Below are positions 21,240-38,286 of a stretch of 64,000 nucleotides of DNA, piece by piece. The stretch covers positions 1 through 64,000 of the forward strand of contig NZ_JBNLBH010000029.1 of assembly GCF_050303215.1 (NCBI RefSeq). Direction: 5' to 3'. Position numbers and translations under genes: made by a program. Origin of the DNA: Haliangium sp050303215 (GTDB lineage Bacteria; Myxococcota_A; Polyangia; Haliangiales; Haliangiaceae). Position 1 is the first letter of the stretch, and the number at the start of each line of letters is the position of its first letter. The notes beneath the pieces are model-generated. The model did no database searches. It had not been told where the DNA came from and worked only from the letters and a program-made list of their open reading frames with translations.

Positions 21240-21752
21240 ATGGACCTCGTGCTGATTCGCCACGCCATCGCGGTCGAGCCCGAAGACGCCCCCAGCGACG
21301 CCGAGCGCCCGCTGTCAGGGCGGGGCCAGAAGCGCTTCCGCAAGGCGGTGCGGGGGCTCCTGCGCCTCGACCTGCGCCTCGATCACGTGTTCCACAGCCC
21401 GTGGCAGCGGGCCGCCGAGACCGCGGCCATGCTGGGGCCACTCCTGGTCGGTGACGCCGATGAGCGGCTCGAGGTCACCGAGCTGCTCACCGATAGCCCG
21501 GGTGAGTCGCTGCTGGCCCTGACCGACCGTTTTGCGCCCGAAACCCGGGTCGGCTTCGTGGGCCACGAGCCCTGGATGGGCGAGCTGCTGTCGCTCCTGG
21601 TCGCCGGCACCCCGGCCCACGCCGAGGCCCTGGCCTTCAAGAAGGGCGGCGTGGCCTGGCTGACCGGGACTCCGCGCCCGGGCCATATGCGCCTGCTGGC
21701 CCTGTTGCCGCCCCGGCTCCTGCGCCGCCTGGCCGAGCCGGTCGCGTCCTGA
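21240..21752 (+). CDS. sixA: SixA-type phosphohistidine phosphatase
   Basis: 170 aa (E. coli SixA is 161). Histidine-phosphatase fold: LVLIRHAIA holds the catalytic His near residue 8, HSPWQRAAETA follows at ~52-62, and FVGHEPWMGELL carries the second His near 100. SixA removes phosphate from histidine phosphotransfer domains (ArcB in E. coli) or from PTS proteins. No obvious target gene lies next to it, although a sensor kinase is 6 kb upstream. Monocistronic. Confidence 0.9.
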   Translation: MDLVLIRHAIAVEPEDAPSDAERPLSGRGQKRFRKAVRGLLRLDLRLDHVFHSPWQRAAETAAMLGPLLVGDADERLEVTELLTDSPGESLLALTDRFAPETRVGFVGHEPWMGELLSLLVAGTPAHAEALAFKKGGVAWLTGTPRPGHMRLLALLPPRLLRRLAEPVAS

Positions 21753-21756
21753 GCCC

Positions 21757-21800
21757 GCGGACGCGCCGAGTCCGTCGCGGACGCGCCGAGTCCGTCGCGA
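21757..21800. repeat. 20-bp tandem duplication
   Basis: The unit CGCGGACGCGCCGAGTCCGT occurs twice in direct succession, with a partial third unit after it, between sixA and the next gene. Each unit contains nearly complementary GGAC...GTCC arms. No function is evident. Confidence 0.6.
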
Positions 21801-21852
21801 ACGCGCGTTGCCATGCCTCGACCGGGGCCGGTGCGGTATGCTGGCGGCCGTC

Positions 21853-22326
21853 ATGGCCCGAGCCACCATCGAACTGATCCAAGCCCTGCGCGTCACCGTG
21901 GAGCGCCTGCGCGGCGACACCTCCTACCAGTGGGGACACATGGGCGAGTGCAACTGCGGACACCTGGCCCAGACCATCACCAAGCTGGGCAAGGCCGACA
22001 TCCACTCCTGGGCGCTGCAGCGCGAGGGCGACTGGGAGCAGCAGGCCTACGACTACTGTCCTACCAGCGGTCATCGCATCGACGACGTCATCTCCGCCAT
22101 GCTCGCCGTCGGTGTGGCCCTCGATGACATCGGCCACCTGGAGAAGCTCGATGACCCCGAGGTGCTGGCCCTGGTGCCGCCCGACGCTGACGCCGCCGAC
22201 GGCCGCCGTCACCTGCGCCGCAACCGGCGCGAGGACGTCATCCTGTACATGTCCACCTGGGCGGACCTGCTCGAGCGCCGGCTGCCCGCCCCGGCGCCCT
22301 CGGCGCTGCCCTCGGCGGCGGCCTGA
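21853..22326 (+). CDS. Conserved hypothetical protein with GECNCGH motif
   Basis: 157 aa from the ATG at 21853; upstream in-frame codons look non-coding. Residues ~23-37 read QWGHMGECNCGHLAQ, with two Cys and two His in a short span that could bind a metal; CPTSGHRIDD follows near 76. I recognise the motif from conserved unknown proteins of Bacteroidota and Myxococcota but know of no assigned function. The next gene starts four bases after its stop, so it probably shares a transcript with the PLP enzyme. Confidence 0.7.
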   Translation: MARATIELIQALRVTVERLRGDTSYQWGHMGECNCGHLAQTITKLGKADIHSWALQREGDWEQQAYDYCPTSGHRIDDVISAMLAVGVALDDIGHLEKLDDPEVLALVPPDADAADGRRHLRRNRREDVILYMSTWADLLERRLPAPAPSALPSAAA

Positions 22327-22329
22327 GCC

Positions 22330-23313
<984 letters not shown>

Positions 23314-23381
23314 GCGCGTCTCCGGCGCGCGGCGGATCGGACGGCGCCTGGCCCGGGTCTCGCGGCGCGCTTACGGCGCGC

Positions 23382-25577
<2,196 letters not shown>

Positions 25578-26223
25578 AGCGGGGACTCCTGGCTATGGGT
25601 GTGTTTATGTCGGACCGATGGAATGATTTCCATTTGGTAACTGTTTATCGGCGCGACAAAAAATTCCTATAGAGCCACGACCGTTCGGTCAACCGTCGAG
25701 CTGCGCTGAGGGGCAGAGTTCACCCGGCTGAGACGAAGCCAACCGCGCTGTCACCTTCGTGACCGCGACGCGGCGAGCCGAGGCGAAAACGGCGCAATAT
25801 GGCCTCTTTATGCCCCAATTCGCCGAGCGCGCGGCGGCGCGCGGTGGCCTTGCGAGGGCGTCGATGCAGGGCCGAGGGCGGGCTGTGTGAGGGCCGCGTG
25901 AGGGCTGCGTGAGGCCCGCTCGCAGGGACGAATACCGTGAGGTGCTCGTGAGGTGTTCATGTGATGTTCATGCGGTATCCACGATGTGTGCGCGCGAGCG
26001 AGAATGCGATATCGCTGGCCTCGTGGCGTGCGGGTGCCGGTCGTGGTGGCGCTGAGCTGAGCGCCGCAGGGGCAGCGCCAGCGCGTGGCTGGACGGACCG
26101 TCACTGTTCGCGCGCGGCGATGCGCCGAGGTGATGCGCTCCGTGGTGGTGCGGGTGTGATGGGTTCCGTGTTGGCGCACGGATGGGGTTCCCTGACCGTG
26201 TGTGGCGCCGGTACTCTCGGCGG
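25578..26223. other. 646-bp intergenic region with GTGAGG repeats
   Basis: This separates two divergent genes. The first ~100 bp (25610-25680) are AT-richer than the surroundings and probably hold the promoter of the phosphoesterase gene. From 25880 to 25990 there are several direct repeats of GTGAGG-type units (GCGTGAGGGC, CGTGAGGTG) and TGTTCATG twice. The open frames here are low-complexity Arg/His/Thr-rich and I do not call any gene. Confidence 0.5.
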
Positions 26224-26931
26224 ATGCTCTCCGCCCTGAACACGCTGGCGCAGCGCGCGCGTCAGCAGCGGTGGCTTCACCTCGTGGTGGTCAACCTTCG
26301 CTTCCTGATCGGCTTTGCCTTCATGCCCTCCGGGCTCAAGAAGGTGCTCGGCCAGCCCTTCACCGATCCCGACAAGGTCGGTCCCTTCAACGACTTCCTG
26401 CACGCATTCCACGCCACCGGCGGCTTCTATCGGGTCGTCGGGGTGGTGCAGCTCACCGCCGCGATCCTGCTGCTCACCCAGCGCTTCGCGACCCTGGGGG
26501 CGCTGATGGCCGTGCCCATCCTGACCGCGATCGTGGCCTTGTGCTGGAGCACCGCGGTCTACCCCACCGCGGTCGTGGTCACCCTGATGTCCGTCGCCAC
26601 GCTGGGCCTGCTGGTGTGGGACATCGACAAGTGGCGCAGCGTCTTCCGCGCTGACCGTGAGTCGGTCGAACCCTCGCCCGTCGCGACTGACTCAGGGGTG
26701 ACGGCCGTGCTCATCGAGATGGGTCTATGGCGCGGGTGCGGGGTCGCCATCCTGGTCCTGTACTTCGCCGTGTGCGTGCTGTCGGGCGGGGTCTATCGCC
26801 CCCGCGGGGTCGAGTTCGACCAGCCCGCCTTCTACCTGCTGCCCGCCATTGCACTGATGCCGGTCGTGACCTGGCTCATCGAGCGTTGGCGTCGGCGGCG
26901 GGCCCGGCGCGACAGGGCGCCCGGAGCGTAG
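26224..26931 (+). CDS. DoxX-like integral membrane protein
   Basis: 235 aa from the ATG at 26224. About six hydrophobic segments are visible (for example NLRFLIGFAFMPSGLKKVLG, VVQLTAAILLL, PILTAIVALCW, VATLGLLVW, VAILVLYFAVCVLSGG and LLPAIALMPVVTWLI), and the protein ends in a basic tail. The first segment with FMPSGLKK and the following RVVGVVQL resemble the DoxX/DoxD-like family. Those proteins are inner-membrane and of mostly unknown role; some take part in thiosulfate or oxidant metabolism. No partner gene is adjacent. Confidence 0.7.
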   Translation: MLSALNTLAQRARQQRWLHLVVVNLRFLIGFAFMPSGLKKVLGQPFTDPDKVGPFNDFLHAFHATGGFYRVVGVVQLTAAILLLTQRFATLGALMAVPILTAIVALCWSTAVYPTAVVVTLMSVATLGLLVWDIDKWRSVFRADRESVEPSPVATDSGVTAVLIEMGLWRGCGVAILVLYFAVCVLSGGVYRPRGVEFDQPAFYLLPAIALMPVVTWLIERWRRRRARRDRAPGA

Positions 26932-27226
26932 CGCAGCGCAGGTCGCCATACTCGACCAGGGTGCTCGCGCGCCGGCGCTGAGCGCCCGTGTCGGCCCTGC
27001 GGTGGGTTCGGCGCGTGGCGTCGCTACCGGGCGCGCCCCGGGGTCAGGGGCAGCCGTGAGCCGCCTGGGCACAGCCCGGCGTCAGACATATCGACACCTG
27101 GCTGGCCGGGTTTGACGATCCGTACTTGCGCCGGTGGCCCCGGCGGAGTTAGCCTGCGACTGTCCGGGCTGGGCGAACCAGCCCTCGGACGTCCGTGCCT
27201 CCCGTGGTGGGAGGCGGAGCAGCAGG

Positions 27227-28546
27227 ATGAAGTCAGTCAGACGGCGAGAGTTCGTGACCCGGCTCGAAGTGCTGGTCTCGGAGTTCCCTACCTTATATAT
27301 GGGGTCGTCGGGCGTGGACGGGCCGGACCCGGACAGGATGGCGCTGCAGCGCGGCCCCGAGATCGAGTTCGCGCAGCTTAGGTCCATGTACGAGGCCCAG
27401 ACCCCGGCCGATCAGCGCCTGATCGCGGCCGAGTGGGAGGCCTTCGTCGCGGCCCTGAGCGCGATCGCTGCGGCCACCCGAGAGGCACAGGACCTGGCCG
27501 ACGTGATCATGGCCAAGCTGCCGCTGTCGGAGCGGGACGCGCCGGGCCTGGAGATCTCGGCCGTCAGCTTGGCCGAACTCTTGGGTGACGGGCACGCGTG
27601 GGCGGCAGCGCGGCTCACGGACGAGGGCGACGACTTCGGCGACGACGTGCGGGTGGCGCCGGCCGTGGCCACCGAGCTCGACGCCGCGGGCGCGCTCGAC
27701 CACCCGGGCGCGCTCGATGGCATGCAGATCTACGTCGGCCCGCAGCGGCTCCGGCGCTGGCAACTGGCGGTGGGAGCCCTGGTGGCGATCGTGTTCCTGC
27801 TGTCGGCGCACATCGCCATGACCTCGCACCACAATGCCGCCGCGGCGACCGAGCGCATCCCGCTGGACGAGATCGCCGTGATCGAGCCGATGGAGGTCGA
27901 GCCCGAGTTGGTGGTCGAGCCCGCACTAGTGGTCGAGCCCGAACTGGTGGTCGAGCCCGAGTTGTCCCAGTTGCCCCGGATGATCGACCCCGGGCGTGCG
28001 ACGGAAGCGGAGGTATCGGCGCGGGCCGAGCGCGGCGGCGCCGAGCCGGCGGAGACCGAAGCCGGCCTCGCCGAGCCCACTGCGAGCGACTCGCCGGGGT
28101 CCGCGGCGGACCTCTTCGCGGAGCAGGGACGAGTCGAGGCGGGGGCCGGAGGCGCTGCACAGGGGCGAGGAGGTGCCCGCGAGCGAGACGACGAGGGCGA
28201 TGACGTCGGGAGCAGGCCTGCGGTGGCTCCGGTGGGGATGGACGCGCGTCCACGCGGACATGCGCGCACGGTTCGTCAGCGAGTGGCGGCGGCGGGCAGC
28301 ATCGAGCACATCGTGATCGTGCCCCCGCGCGCCGACCAGACCCCGATCAACATCAGCGTCAAGGCCCACACCCCGCGGCGGAGCGAGACCACGCCGGAGG
28401 CGACGAGGCAGATCGTCATCCCCGAAGGAGTGGAGGCGCTCGATCTCGAGATCGAGATCCCGCGCCAAGTCATTGACCCTCTTGCCCCCGCCGGCGCGGG
28501 CGCGCGCGGGGCGGCGCGGGTACAATTGAAATGGGATGCGCAATGA
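27227..28546 (+). CDS. Single-pass membrane protein of a duplicated module (locus 1)
   Basis: 439 aa from the ATG at 27227 (MKSVRRREFVTRLEVL), which follows GGAGGCGGAG. Residues ~1-174 are cytoplasmic and mostly helical (GPEIEFAQLRSMY, IAAEWEAFVAALSAIA). One membrane helix lies at ~177-200 (LAVGALVAIVFLLSA). The periplasmic part starts with Val/Glu/Pro repeats, then a long Glu/Ala/Gly-rich linker, and ends in a beta-like domain (~365-439; IEHIVIVPP, PINISVKAHTPRRSE, IVIPEGVEALDLEIEI). The protein at 50603-51679 has the same plan and matches it around GPE(I/V), EWE and LR-x-WQ. Its stop overlaps the next start (ATGA). I do not recognise the family; the topology suits a transmembrane regulator or envelope linker. 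Confidence 0.7.
   Translation: MKSVRRREFVTRLEVLVSEFPTLYMGSSGVDGPDPDRMALQRGPEIEFAQLRSMYEAQTPADQRLIAAEWEAFVAALSAIAAATREAQDLADVIMAKLPLSERDAPGLEISAVSLAELLGDGHAWAAARLTDEGDDFGDDVRVAPAVATELDAAGALDHPGALDGMQIYVGPQRLRRWQLAVGALVAIVFLLSAHIAMTSHHNAAAATERIPLDEIAVIEPMEVEPELVVEPALVVEPELVVEPELSQLPRMIDPGRATEAEVSARAERGGAEPAETEAGLAEPTASDSPGSAADLFAEQGRVEAGAGGAAQGRGGARERDDEGDDVGSRPAVAPVGMDARPRGHARTVRQRVAAAGSIEHIVIVPPRADQTPINISVKAHTPRRSETTPEATRQIVIPEGVEALDLEIEIPRQVIDPLAPAGAGARGAARVQLKWDAQ
27896..27967 (+). repeat. 18-bp tandem repeat inside the membrane protein gene
   Basis: Four units start at 27896, 27914, 27932 and 27950, each GTCGAGCCCGARYTRGTG or close, encoding (VEPELV)n just outside the membrane helix. The region may act as a variable-length periplasmic spacer. 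The homologue at 50603 lacks it. Confidence 0.7.
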
Positions 28547-28917
28547 GATACAGCATTCTACTGGCGTGCTTGTTGGGAGGGTGTGTGAGCGGCAATCGGT
28601 TTTGGTGTTTTGAGTACGACCATGGAAACATCGGTCATAGCTGCTACCGCAATCGAGACGCCTGTAACTACGAGAGGAGCCAGGGCGTCGCATCGATCGA
28701 GCAGGTCGAGGCCGACATATGTCGACCTCGCACCGACGCCTATTGTTACCTGGTTGACGATGAGTTCGAGCGCTGTTTTCGTGACGACGCCTCGTGTGAG
28801 GCGGCAAGGACCGAACGGTCGGCGCGGAACCTCCATTCGAGATACAGCCCGTGTTTGCTGCGAATCGCGGGCGACGGGAGCCACGCTGCGGGAGGCGCGC
28901 GAGCACATCGCGATTGA
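28543..28917 (+). CDS. Eight-cysteine lipoprotein, module locus 1, first copy
   Basis: 124 aa. The ATG at 28543 overlaps the TGA of the preceding gene (ATGA), so translation is probably coupled. The N-terminus MRYSILLACLLGGC is a lipoprotein signal with an LGGC lipobox. The mature part has eight cysteines in the contexts FWCF, SCYR, ACNY, ICRP, YCYL, RCFR, SCEA and PCLL, probably four disulfides. The genes at 29005 and 51692 share the same eight in the same order. The tail after the last Cys differs between copies. Family not recognised. GC content is lower at the start of the gene than in the neighbours. Confidence 0.75.
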   Translation: MRYSILLACLLGGCVSGNRFWCFEYDHGNIGHSCYRNRDACNYERSQGVASIEQVEADICRPRTDAYCYLVDDEFERCFRDDASCEAARTERSARNLHSRYSPCLLRIAGDGSHAAGGARAHRD

Positions 28918-29004
28918 GCCGATGGCCCTGGTGAGTTGGCGCCGCAGGCAGGTCCGCCACGCCGAGAGAGCGTCACCGATGCGTCACGTGAAGAGGTGTC
29001 ACCG

Positions 29005-29376
29005 ATGCGTTATATGTTGATGCTAGCGTTACTGAGTGTGAGCTGCGCCGGCAGTCAATCGTTCTGGTGCTTCGACGATGGCGAGATCACGGCGCGTTCA
29101 TGCTTCCGTCACCGAAGCGCTTGCGAGGACGCGAGGTACCGGCTCAGGGTAGGGCCAAGCAAGCCCGACATCGATGAGTGCGTCGCCGAGCCCGAGGGGT
29201 ACTGTTACCTCATGGCGGCAGAGTACGAGGAGTGCTACCCGACCCGGACCATGTGCGACGAGGCGCTTCAACTCCGCAAGGACGCCAACCCCCACGCCAC
29301 CTTCACCGAGTGCCGTCACTACGCATCCGTAGACAGCCGAGCGGTCCATGGCCGTGGGCTCGCCCGAGCACTCTGA
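29005..29376 (+). CDS. Eight-cysteine lipoprotein, module locus 1, second copy
   Basis: 123 aa from the ATG at 29005 (MRYMLMLALLSVSC), with AGAGGTG at good spacing. The signal ends in LSVSC, a weaker lipobox than in the first copy. The mature cysteines are in FWCF, SCFR, ACED, ECVA, YCYL, ECYP, MCDE and ECRH, in the same order as in its neighbour, so the pair arose by tandem duplication. A 12-bp repeat (TCACCGATGCGT) flanks the start region. Convergent with ftsW, whose stop is 73 bp away. Confidence 0.75.
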   Translation: MRYMLMLALLSVSCAGSQSFWCFDDGEITARSCFRHRSACEDARYRLRVGPSKPDIDECVAEPEGYCYLMAAEYEECYPTRTMCDEALQLRKDANPHATFTECRHYASVDSRAVHGRGLARAL

Positions 29377-29449
29377 GCGCCGCGGCTCGCTCCATGCGCA
29401 GCGGTGACGGCGGTGCCACCAGTGGCCCCGCGGCCTACCCGCGGCCACG

Positions 29450-30712
29450 CTAGCGCGGGACGACGATCACGGCTTTGGGTCGGCGCCGGCGGGCGCCGCC
29501 CACGCGATTGACCAGCTCGCGGCGGCGGGAGCGGGCCGGGGCCCGGCGGCCGATATTGAGCAGCAGGCCGGCGAAGAACATGGCCATGAGCAGGGACGAC
29601 CCGCCGTAGCTCACGAACGGCAGGGTGAGCCCCTTGGCCGGCAGCGCGCCCAGGACCACGCCGGTGTTGATCAGGGCCTGGATGGCGAAGGTCACGGTGA
29701 TGCCGAAGGCCACGTAGCTGCCAAAGATGTCGCGCGCGCCCACGGCGGCGCGGATGCCGCGCCACACGATCACGGCGAACAGGGCGATGACCAAGGCGAA
29801 GCCCACGAAGCCGAGCTCCTCGCCCACGCTGGCCATGATGTAGTCGTTGTGGCCTTCGAGCATGTAGCCGAGCTGTTGTCGGCCCTCGCCCAGGCCCAGG
29901 CCGGTGAAGCCGCCCGAGCCGATGGCGATCGATGCCTGCACGCTCTGATAGGCCACGCCCAAGCTGTAGGCCTCGGGGTTGAAGAAGGCCAGGAAGCGCT
30001 GCATGCGCCACGGCGTGCCCACGATGAGCATGTAGGCCACCGGGGCGGCCGCCAGCACCGCCAAGAGCAGGTACGACAGCTTGGCCCCGGCCACGAACAG
30101 CAAGATCAGCGTGGTGGTGCCGAGGATGACCGAGGAGCCCAGATCGGGCTGCATGAGCAGAAGCCCCATCATGACCGCGCACACCAGGATGTGGGGCACG
30201 AACCCGATGGTGAACTGCTTGACCTTGTCGGCCTTCTTGCTGAGGCTGTAGGCCAGGTAGCCCACCAGCGCCAGCTTGGCGATTTCGACCGGCTGGAACG
30301 ACATCGGGCCGAGCAGGAACCAGCGCTTGGCGCCGTTGACGGGGCGCGAGAACAAGACCGCCACCAGCAGGAGCAGGGTCACCGCCAGCAGGGGGTAGGT
30401 CCAGCGCCGCAGCCACTGGTAGCCGGTGTTGGCCGAAAACCACAGCACCCCGCTGCCGAGCACGATCCACATCATCTGGCGCTTGACGAAGTACATGCTG
30501 TCGCCGTGGCGCTTGAAGCCGAGCACGGCGCTGGCGCTGAAGACCTCGACGGTGCCGATGACGAGCAGCAGCAGCACCGCGGCGATGAGCACGATGTCGA
30601 AGCTGCGCTCGACCGGGGCCACGATGGGGGTCTGGGTCGAGGTCGTCACGGGCGCGCGGTGAGGCTCGGTGTCGGGCTCGTCGGAGATCGATTGCAGGCG
30701 CGGGGTTACCAT
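29450..30712 (-). CDS. ftsW: Peptidoglycan glycosyltransferase/division protein FtsW
   Basis: 420 aa (E. coli FtsW 414). A SEDS-family membrane protein with about ten hydrophobic segments after a ~35-residue cytoplasmic N-terminus. Signature segments: SASAVLG, NGAKRWFLLGPMSFQPVEIAKLAL, LLMQPDLGSSVIL, GHNDYIMASVGEELGFVG and the C-terminal LPFVSYGGSSL. It polymerises lipid II at the septum together with a class B PBP. It is last in the minus-strand operon after murD (20 bp gap). Gene order rather than sequence alone favours FtsW over RodA. murG and murC, which often follow, are absent here. Confidence 0.92.
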   Translation of the reverse strand: MVTPRLQSISDEPDTEPHRAPVTTSTQTPIVAPVERSFDIVLIAAVLLLLVIGTVEVFSASAVLGFKRHGDSMYFVKRQMMWIVLGSGVLWFSANTGYQWLRRWTYPLLAVTLLLLVAVLFSRPVNGAKRWFLLGPMSFQPVEIAKLALVGYLAYSLSKKADKVKQFTIGFVPHILVCAVMMGLLLMQPDLGSSVILGTTTLILLFVAGAKLSYLLLAVLAAAPVAYMLIVGTPWRMQRFLAFFNPEAYSLGVAYQSVQASIAIGSGGFTGLGLGEGRQQLGYMLEGHNDYIMASVGEELGFVGFALVIALFAVIVWRGIRAAVGARDIFGSYVAFGITVTFAIQALINTGVVLGALPAKGLTLPFVSYGGSSLLMAMFFAGLLLNIGRRAPARSRRRELVNRVGGARRRRPKAVIVVPR

Positions 30713-30732
30713 GGTGTCGGTGAGGGCCAGGC

Positions 30733-32217
<1,485 letters not shown>

Positions 32218-32238
32218 CTGTACGGTGGGGGCGTGGGC

Positions 32239-33387
<1,149 letters not shown>

Positions 33388-33388
33388 C

Positions 33389-36430
<3,042 letters not shown>

Positions 36431-36661
36431 GATTGCTTCTCGGGCCGTGCGGCCCCCGCCGCCAGTGTCGCGACAGTGACCCTGGATGGCCAGTTTTTGC
36501 GGCCCGAAGAAGCAACGCTTCAGGGGCCGGTTTGCTTGCAGGCTGAATCGGGGCCGCCGCGGTTGTGTCGCCGCGCCGTCCGCCGCCGCTCGTGCTGGTC
36601 GATCCTCTCGGCGCCCGGACCCGCCACAGCGCTGTTCAGCTTGCCGGCGCCGCCGCGCCTG

Positions 36662-37387
36662 CTACTCGCAGGCGCCGAAGCCTTCGATGGTCTCGGACTC
36701 GAGCAGGCAGCGCAGGAGCTCTTGTGACGGCTGCTCGCCCTCGCACTCGGCCAGCAGGCCGTCCTCGTTCATCTCTTCCAGCACCTGCTTGGTCTGGGCC
36801 TGCTCCTCTTCGGTCTGGTTGGCCATCTCCTTCTCGATGTCGCGCCGAGCCACGGCGAGCACGTGCGGGACCACGTCGGCGCAGGTGAGCCCGCCCTCCA
36901 CGCCCGCGGCGTCACTTCCGATGCCGCCCTCGACCGCGGCGCCGTCGTCGTCGTCGCTGCAGCGCGACATCTCGTCCAGGTTCTCGGCCGTGCTCAGGCA
37001 GGCCAACTCCTCTTGGCTGGGGTCCTCTTGCTCGCACTCGGCCAGCAGGGACTCCTCGGTGACCTGGGCCCGGATCTCCTCCTCGGCCTGGGCCCGCTGC
37101 TCTGGATCGAGCGCCGCGAGCTGGGTCTCGAGCTCGCGCTCGACCACGGTCATGATGTGGGGGATCACGCTCGCGCAGGTATGCTCTTCAGGCTCGGCCT
37201 CGGCGACTTCGGGCGTCTCCGGGCCGGTGGCCTCGGGCTTGGACGGTCCGCCGCAGCCCAGTGGGCCGGCGAGCAGGACGGTGAGCAGGCCGGTGAGCAG
37301 GCCAATGGGCAGGCCGGTGAGCAGGCCAATGGGCTGAATAGCGAGCTGGGACGACCGAGCGCGGGACACAGGAGCGAGCAGATTCAT
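36662..37387 (-). CDS. Lipoprotein with two copies of a four-cysteine domain
   Basis: 241 aa. The hydrophobic N-terminus contains a repeated GLLTGLPIGLLTGLL stretch and ends in GPLGC, a plausible lipobox. Two homologous domains follow, ~70-142 and ~166-241. Each starts TCA(S/D)V(I/V)PH, contains a Glu/Gln-rich helix, and then LLAECE, PSQE-x-L-x-CL and a final Cys, so four cysteines per domain. An Asp/Gly-rich linker separates them. The repeats in the signal peptide come from near 12-bp DNA repeats at ~37260-37335. Function not recognised; probably anchored in the outer membrane. Confidence 0.7.
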   Translation of the reverse strand: MNLLAPVSRARSSQLAIQPIGLLTGLPIGLLTGLLTVLLAGPLGCGGPSKPEATGPETPEVAEAEPEEHTCASVIPHIMTVVERELETQLAALDPEQRAQAEEEIRAQVTEESLLAECEQEDPSQEELACLSTAENLDEMSRCSDDDDGAAVEGGIGSDAAGVEGGLTCADVVPHVLAVARRDIEKEMANQTEEEQAQTKQVLEEMNEDGLLAECEGEQPSQELLRCLLESETIEGFGACE

Positions 37388-37463
37388 CGCGGCAAGCTAG
37401 CACGATTCACCGCGCCGGCCGGCACGGGTCACGCCGGTTTGCGCACGGGCGTGACCGACCCGG

Positions 37464-38021
37464 CTACTGCCCGCACTGGCTCTCCCAGGCCTCTTGCTCG
37501 GCCGCGGCCTGCTGCTTGCAGTCCAGGCAGGCAGCGGTCTCGGCTTGGCAGCACATGCGGCCCGGGGGCTCGCTGCAGTCCACGGTCGGCGGCGCGGGCG
37601 CGGGCCCGGGCGCGGTGACCGGGCCGCAGGTCGCTTCCCACTCGGCCTGCTCGGCCTCGGCCTGATCCTGGCAGCTCTGACACTCGGCCGTGAGTGCCCC
37701 GCAGCACATGCGGCCCGGGGGCTCGCTGCAGTCCACGGTCGGCGGCGCGGGCGAGGCGGCCGGGCTGCAGGCGTCGTCCCAGGCGGCCTGCTCGGCCGCG
37801 GCCTGGTCCTGGCAGCTCAGGCACTCGGGCGCGTCGGACTGGCAGCACATGCGCTCGGGCGGCTGGCTGCAGTCGACTGTGCCGGGGTTCCCGGCGGCGG
37901 GAGGTCCGGCCGGCGGCGGGGTGGTGGTGACGATGCAGGCGGCCAGCGACAGGGTGAGCGCGGCGCCCGAGAGCAGCGCCGCGAGCCGGCGCGCGAAGGG
38001 GAGCGGGTTGGTCTGCTTCAT
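37464..38021 (-). CDS. Lipoprotein with three six-cysteine repeats
   Basis: 185 aa from the ATG at 38021; signal peptide ending LSLAAC. The mature protein is three tandem units of about 40 residues joined by Ala/Pro linkers. Each unit reads TVDCS(Q/E)PP(E/G)RMCC, then a pair ECLSC or similar, then QAAAEQ-x-x-W-x-x-x-C, giving six cysteines per unit. Units differ by only a few substitutions, so the repeats look recent. No known domain comes to mind. The gene is divergent from the nuo operon and separated from the neighbouring cysteine-repeat lipoprotein by 76 bp. Confidence 0.7.
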   Translation of the reverse strand: MKQTNPLPFARRLAALLSGAALTLSLAACIVTTTPPPAGPPAAGNPGTVDCSQPPERMCCQSDAPECLSCQDQAAAEQAAWDDACSPAASPAPPTVDCSEPPGRMCCGALTAECQSCQDQAEAEQAEWEATCGPVTAPGPAPAPPTVDCSEPPGRMCCQAETAACLDCKQQAAAEQEAWESQCGQ

Positions 38022-38186
38022 GCCCAAGAGACGACGACAGACCCTGTCTTGATTCAAGACCCGACGGGTAGCAATCGGGTACGCGGCGACGATTCCGCGG
38101 TGATGAGCCCGAGCCGGGTCCGGCACCCACCGGCGCGGGCCCGGTGGAGGCCGCGATGCGCCCACCGAATCGGGCCGGTCGCAGCC

Positions 38187-38216
38187 TTGACAGCCTGATC
38201 GGATCCCCCGTATTTT
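38187..38216 (+). promoter_or_regulatory. Sigma-70-type promoter of the nuo operon
   Basis: TTGACA at 38187-38192 and TATTTT at 38211-38216 with an 18-bp spacer, about 70 bp before nuoE. A second possible -10, TATGAT, is at 38251-38256 without a good -35. The first pair is the better match to the housekeeping consensus. Confidence 0.55.
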
Positions 38217-38286
38217 CGCGCCGCACGCTCCCTGGAGGGCGTGATTTCCGTATGATTTCGCCGCTTCTCAGCGGTTCTCGGTGTCG

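Noticed and set aside
25808..26179. 123-codon minus-strand open frame
   Set aside because: Low-complexity Arg/His/Thr/Pro composition and repeats; no start signal or family resemblance.
36466..36475. TGTCGCGACA palindrome before murE-murF
   Set aside because: Only 10 bp and in high-GC DNA, so chance is likely; no second copy nearby.
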